Source of the DNA: Ignisphaera cupida | GTDB taxonomy: Archaea; Thermoproteota; Thermoprotei_A; Sulfolobales; Ignisphaeraceae | Reading direction: 5' to 3' | Assembly: GCF_030186535.1 (NCBI RefSeq) | Contig: NZ_JASNVW010000002.1 | Coordinates: 206,001-270,000 of the forward strand | DNA length: 64,000 nt | Part shown: in pieces, positions 62,708 to 64,000 of the stretch | Position numbering within the stretch: the first letter of the stretch is position 1 | Layout: each line of letters begins with the position of its first letter | Made by a program: the position numbers and the translations under genes | Notes under the pieces: model-generated | What the model was told of the DNA's origin: nothing | The model's input: only the letters and a program-made list of their open reading frames with translations | Databases searched by the model: none

Positions 62708-63052
62708 TTACTGTGAATACTTTTTGATAAGCTCAAAAAATTCTCTATCCCTACCTATCTTTGCCAAGTGCAACAACTCATTAACAATATTTGAATTCCT
62801 TAAATATTCAGCTATTGGGTTTAGGAATAGTATTTTGAATGTGTAGTCTGTTGTTGTTATATCTCCTTTGAAATGTGTTAGTATGAGTTGGTATAGTTTG
62901 CTTGGTGATGTGAGGAAAAGTGTTATACAATCCATACCGGTTAAGGAAATTGAGAGAATATTAAGCAAATTAAGCATACCAGGAACTCTCTTAAGAATGT
63001 GATTATGCATATAACTTTTTAGGTTTTGTATCCAAGCCTCTTCCTCACTCAT
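62708..63052 (-). CDS. Family X small protein between the KaiC-like genes
   Basis: A protein of about 114 residues, ATG at 63052 with GGTG eight bases upstream. N-terminus MSEEEAWIQNLKSYMHNHIL, then KRVPGM and the core shared with the protein at 59514; the tail ends GRDREFFELIKKYSQ. It begins 26 bases after the upstream KaiC-like gene ends, so the two are probably in one operon, with the second KaiC-like gene 154 bases further on. A partner or regulator of the ATPases is the best guess. Confidence 0.7.
   Translation of the reverse strand: MSEEEAWIQNLKSYMHNHILKRVPGMLNLLNILSISLTGMDCITLFLTSPSKLYQLILTHFKGDITTTDYTFKILFLNPIAEYLRNSNIVNELLHLAKIGRDREFFELIKKYSQ
62808..62986. repeat. Near-identical 179 bp core shared by two X genes, copy 2
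   Basis: Counterpart of 59596-59774, 3212 bases away in direct orientation, with 178 of 179 bases equal. The two copies enclose the pilin-like gene at 60346 and the KaiC-like gene at 61168, so recombination between them would delete both. Confidence 0.9.
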
Positions 63053-63078
63053 TAACAAACACCAAAAACAAAATGATG

Positions 63079-64000
63079 CTAACCAAGAATTAAGAGTTTG
63101 CTTATTAACTTTTCAACATCGGCTTTTGTCAGTAGAGTTTCTTCTCCCCATTCAACAATCCTAACTGTATAATCAAGACAATAGTTATCAATACAATCAA
63201 TATGTATCATGCTATCTGCTAGCATTCTCTTAATTGTAGATAGTTCTGGAGGTGATTTAGCTTCAGCTAGTATTACTTCAACACCTCTAGACTTTAAAGC
63301 AAGTGTTTCGTTAAATAATGTGCGTAAATACCTTTCCTTATTTGATTCAAGCATAAGTGGTAGTGAAGAGTTGTAAAACACTACAGCTCCTGGCTTAACC
63401 TCATCAACAAGAGATAACTCCATTGCTGTTCGCTCATAAATGCTATAGGCTAGCGGATTAACGGCTCTAATAACAATTCTGTTTAAAACTCTTTCAATTG
63501 TTTCTTCATCAGCATATTTCCTAAACACATCAATGATATAATGTTTAAGCTCATCTTCGGAATGTTTATAGCTTATAATTAGTATTTTCTCGTTTCTAGG
63601 TGCATGCATAAGTATTGATAGTAGTAGGCATGTAGATGGTAAGATTTGTGGAGTAAACTCTATTAGTGTTACATGTACGGGTTTTCTAACTTCTTCAAAC
63701 TCATATTCGTTGTTAACTCGCTTAAGTTTTAAATGTGATTTAGCAATGGACTTAATTTCTCTGGGTATTACTGGTGGATGAAGAACAATTCCCTGGACAC
63801 CTCTTATAGAAAATGGTATTTCAGCTACTAAAAGTTCTCTACCTCTAATCTTTCTAATCTCCATGAATCTCTCAATCAATCCTTCATCAATTCTGTGCTT
63901 CAATATGAGAATAGCATCAGCAATAAATTCTATGTCACCTAAACTCGGATATTCCTGCCCTAAAGCAACTTCTACAACCATTACAATACTGCCTAAAACA
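63079..64000 (-). CDS. KaiC-like ATPase, second copy, 5' end outside window
   Basis: The frame is open to base 64000, so the N-terminal Walker A part is missing from view. PSLGDIEFIADAILILKHRI and FMEIRKIRGRELLVAEIPFS match the end of domain 1 of the KaiC-like protein at 61168 (SIDLGDIEFVSDIVFILKHR). Domain 2 again lacks a P-loop (EFTPQILPSTCLLL) but keeps the ILIISYKHSEDELKHYIID and KPGAVVFYNSS strands. First visible gene of the KaiC-X-KaiC series. Confidence 0.75.
   Translation of the reverse strand, partial: VLGSIVMVVEVALGQEYPSLGDIEFIADAILILKHRIDEGLIERFMEIRKIRGRELLVAEIPFSIRGVQGIVLHPPVIPREIKSIAKSHLKLKRVNNEYEFEEVRKPVHVTLIEFTPQILPSTCLLLSILMHAPRNEKILIISYKHSEDELKHYIIDVFRKYADEETIERVLNRIVIRAVNPLAYSIYERTAMELSLVDEVKPGAVVFYNSSLPLMLESNKERYLRTLFNETLALKSRGVEVILAEAKSPPELSTIKRMLADSMIHIDCIDNYCLDYTVRIVEWGEETLLTKADVEKLISKLLILG

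Noticed and set aside
46274-63981. Archaellum operon
   Set aside because: TadA/TadC and pilins are present but no archaellin cluster, ArlX or ArlF/G/H in canonical order; the KaiC-like proteins are twice the size of ArlH. An adhesion-type pilus fits better.

Overview
The window is an AT-rich piece of a hyperthermophilic crenarchaeal (Thermoproteota) chromosome; the gene set looks most like Ignisphaera or another member of the Desulfurococcales. That placement is an inference. It rests on an ESCRT-III/CdvB-type cell division protein, ribosomal protein eL33 (L35Ae), GatD, PurP, a GPN-loop GTPase, an archaeal ATP-dependent DNA ligase, TadA/TadC (ArlI/ArlJ-type) pilus machinery, TATA-box promoters with short or absent leaders, and ribosome binding sites of the GAGGTG/GGTGA type with many TTG and GTG starts. 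No rRNA, tRNA or CRISPR array was found.

Layout. 1-2.1 kb: edge of a YjeF-type epimerase gene, an endonuclease III-like glycosylase and a radical SAM protein. 2.1-16.5 kb: a sugar-acid catabolic region with a tagaturonate epimerase (UxaE family), two xylose-isomerase-like TIM barrels, an unusually long transaldolase-like protein, a GH2 beta-glucuronidase, a PfkB kinase, a DhnA-type aldolase, two transporters and a PIG-L deacetylase. Together they suggest import and breakdown of glucuronate-containing saccharides. 17-20.4 kb: proC, an aspartate-type aminotransferase and a eukaryote-like isocitrate dehydrogenase. 20.4-22.9 kb: two convergent HEPN/MNT toxin-antitoxin-type pairs interspersed with decayed TnpB-type insertion sequence remnants. 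23-43.5 kb: mostly housekeeping (alcohol dehydrogenase, purP, AK6-like kinase, CdvB paralog, eL33, DNA ligase, gatD, thiol oxidoreductase, GPN GTPase, AglH-like transferase, Vps29-like phosphodiesterase, PadR-ABC exporter operon, MarC, EamA, ITPase, subtilase, HAD phosphatase, Sua5).

43.5-64 kb is the accessory part. An IS607-type element carries a TnpA reduced to its HTH and a tnpB interrupted by a single in-frame TAG. It lies next to a small gene (here called family X) whose N- and C-terminal halves now sit on opposite strands, as if a ~360 bp inversion had cut it. A ~650 bp gene-free stretch full of perfect hairpins follows. Next come a pilin gene and a compact seven-gene pilus operon read leftward: a large pilin-like adhesin, a secreted beta-rich protein, a small membrane protein, a class III prepilin peptidase, a TadA ATPase, a TadC platform and a minor pilin-like protein. 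A second TadA/TadC pair, a second minor pilin-like gene, an HTH regulator fused to an X-type domain, two further X genes and two KaiC-like ATPases complete the region.

The most interesting candidate system is this KaiC-like ATPase / X protein / dual TadA-TadC pilus cluster. X domains occur alone next to the KaiC-like genes, fused to an HTH beside the pilus operon, and as a broken copy beside the IS. Two X genes share an almost identical 179 bp core between divergent ends, which indicates recent gene conversion. By analogy with ArlH, a KaiC-like ATPase that partners ArlI and ArlJ in the archaellum, these ATPases may control assembly or switching of the pili; that role is inference.
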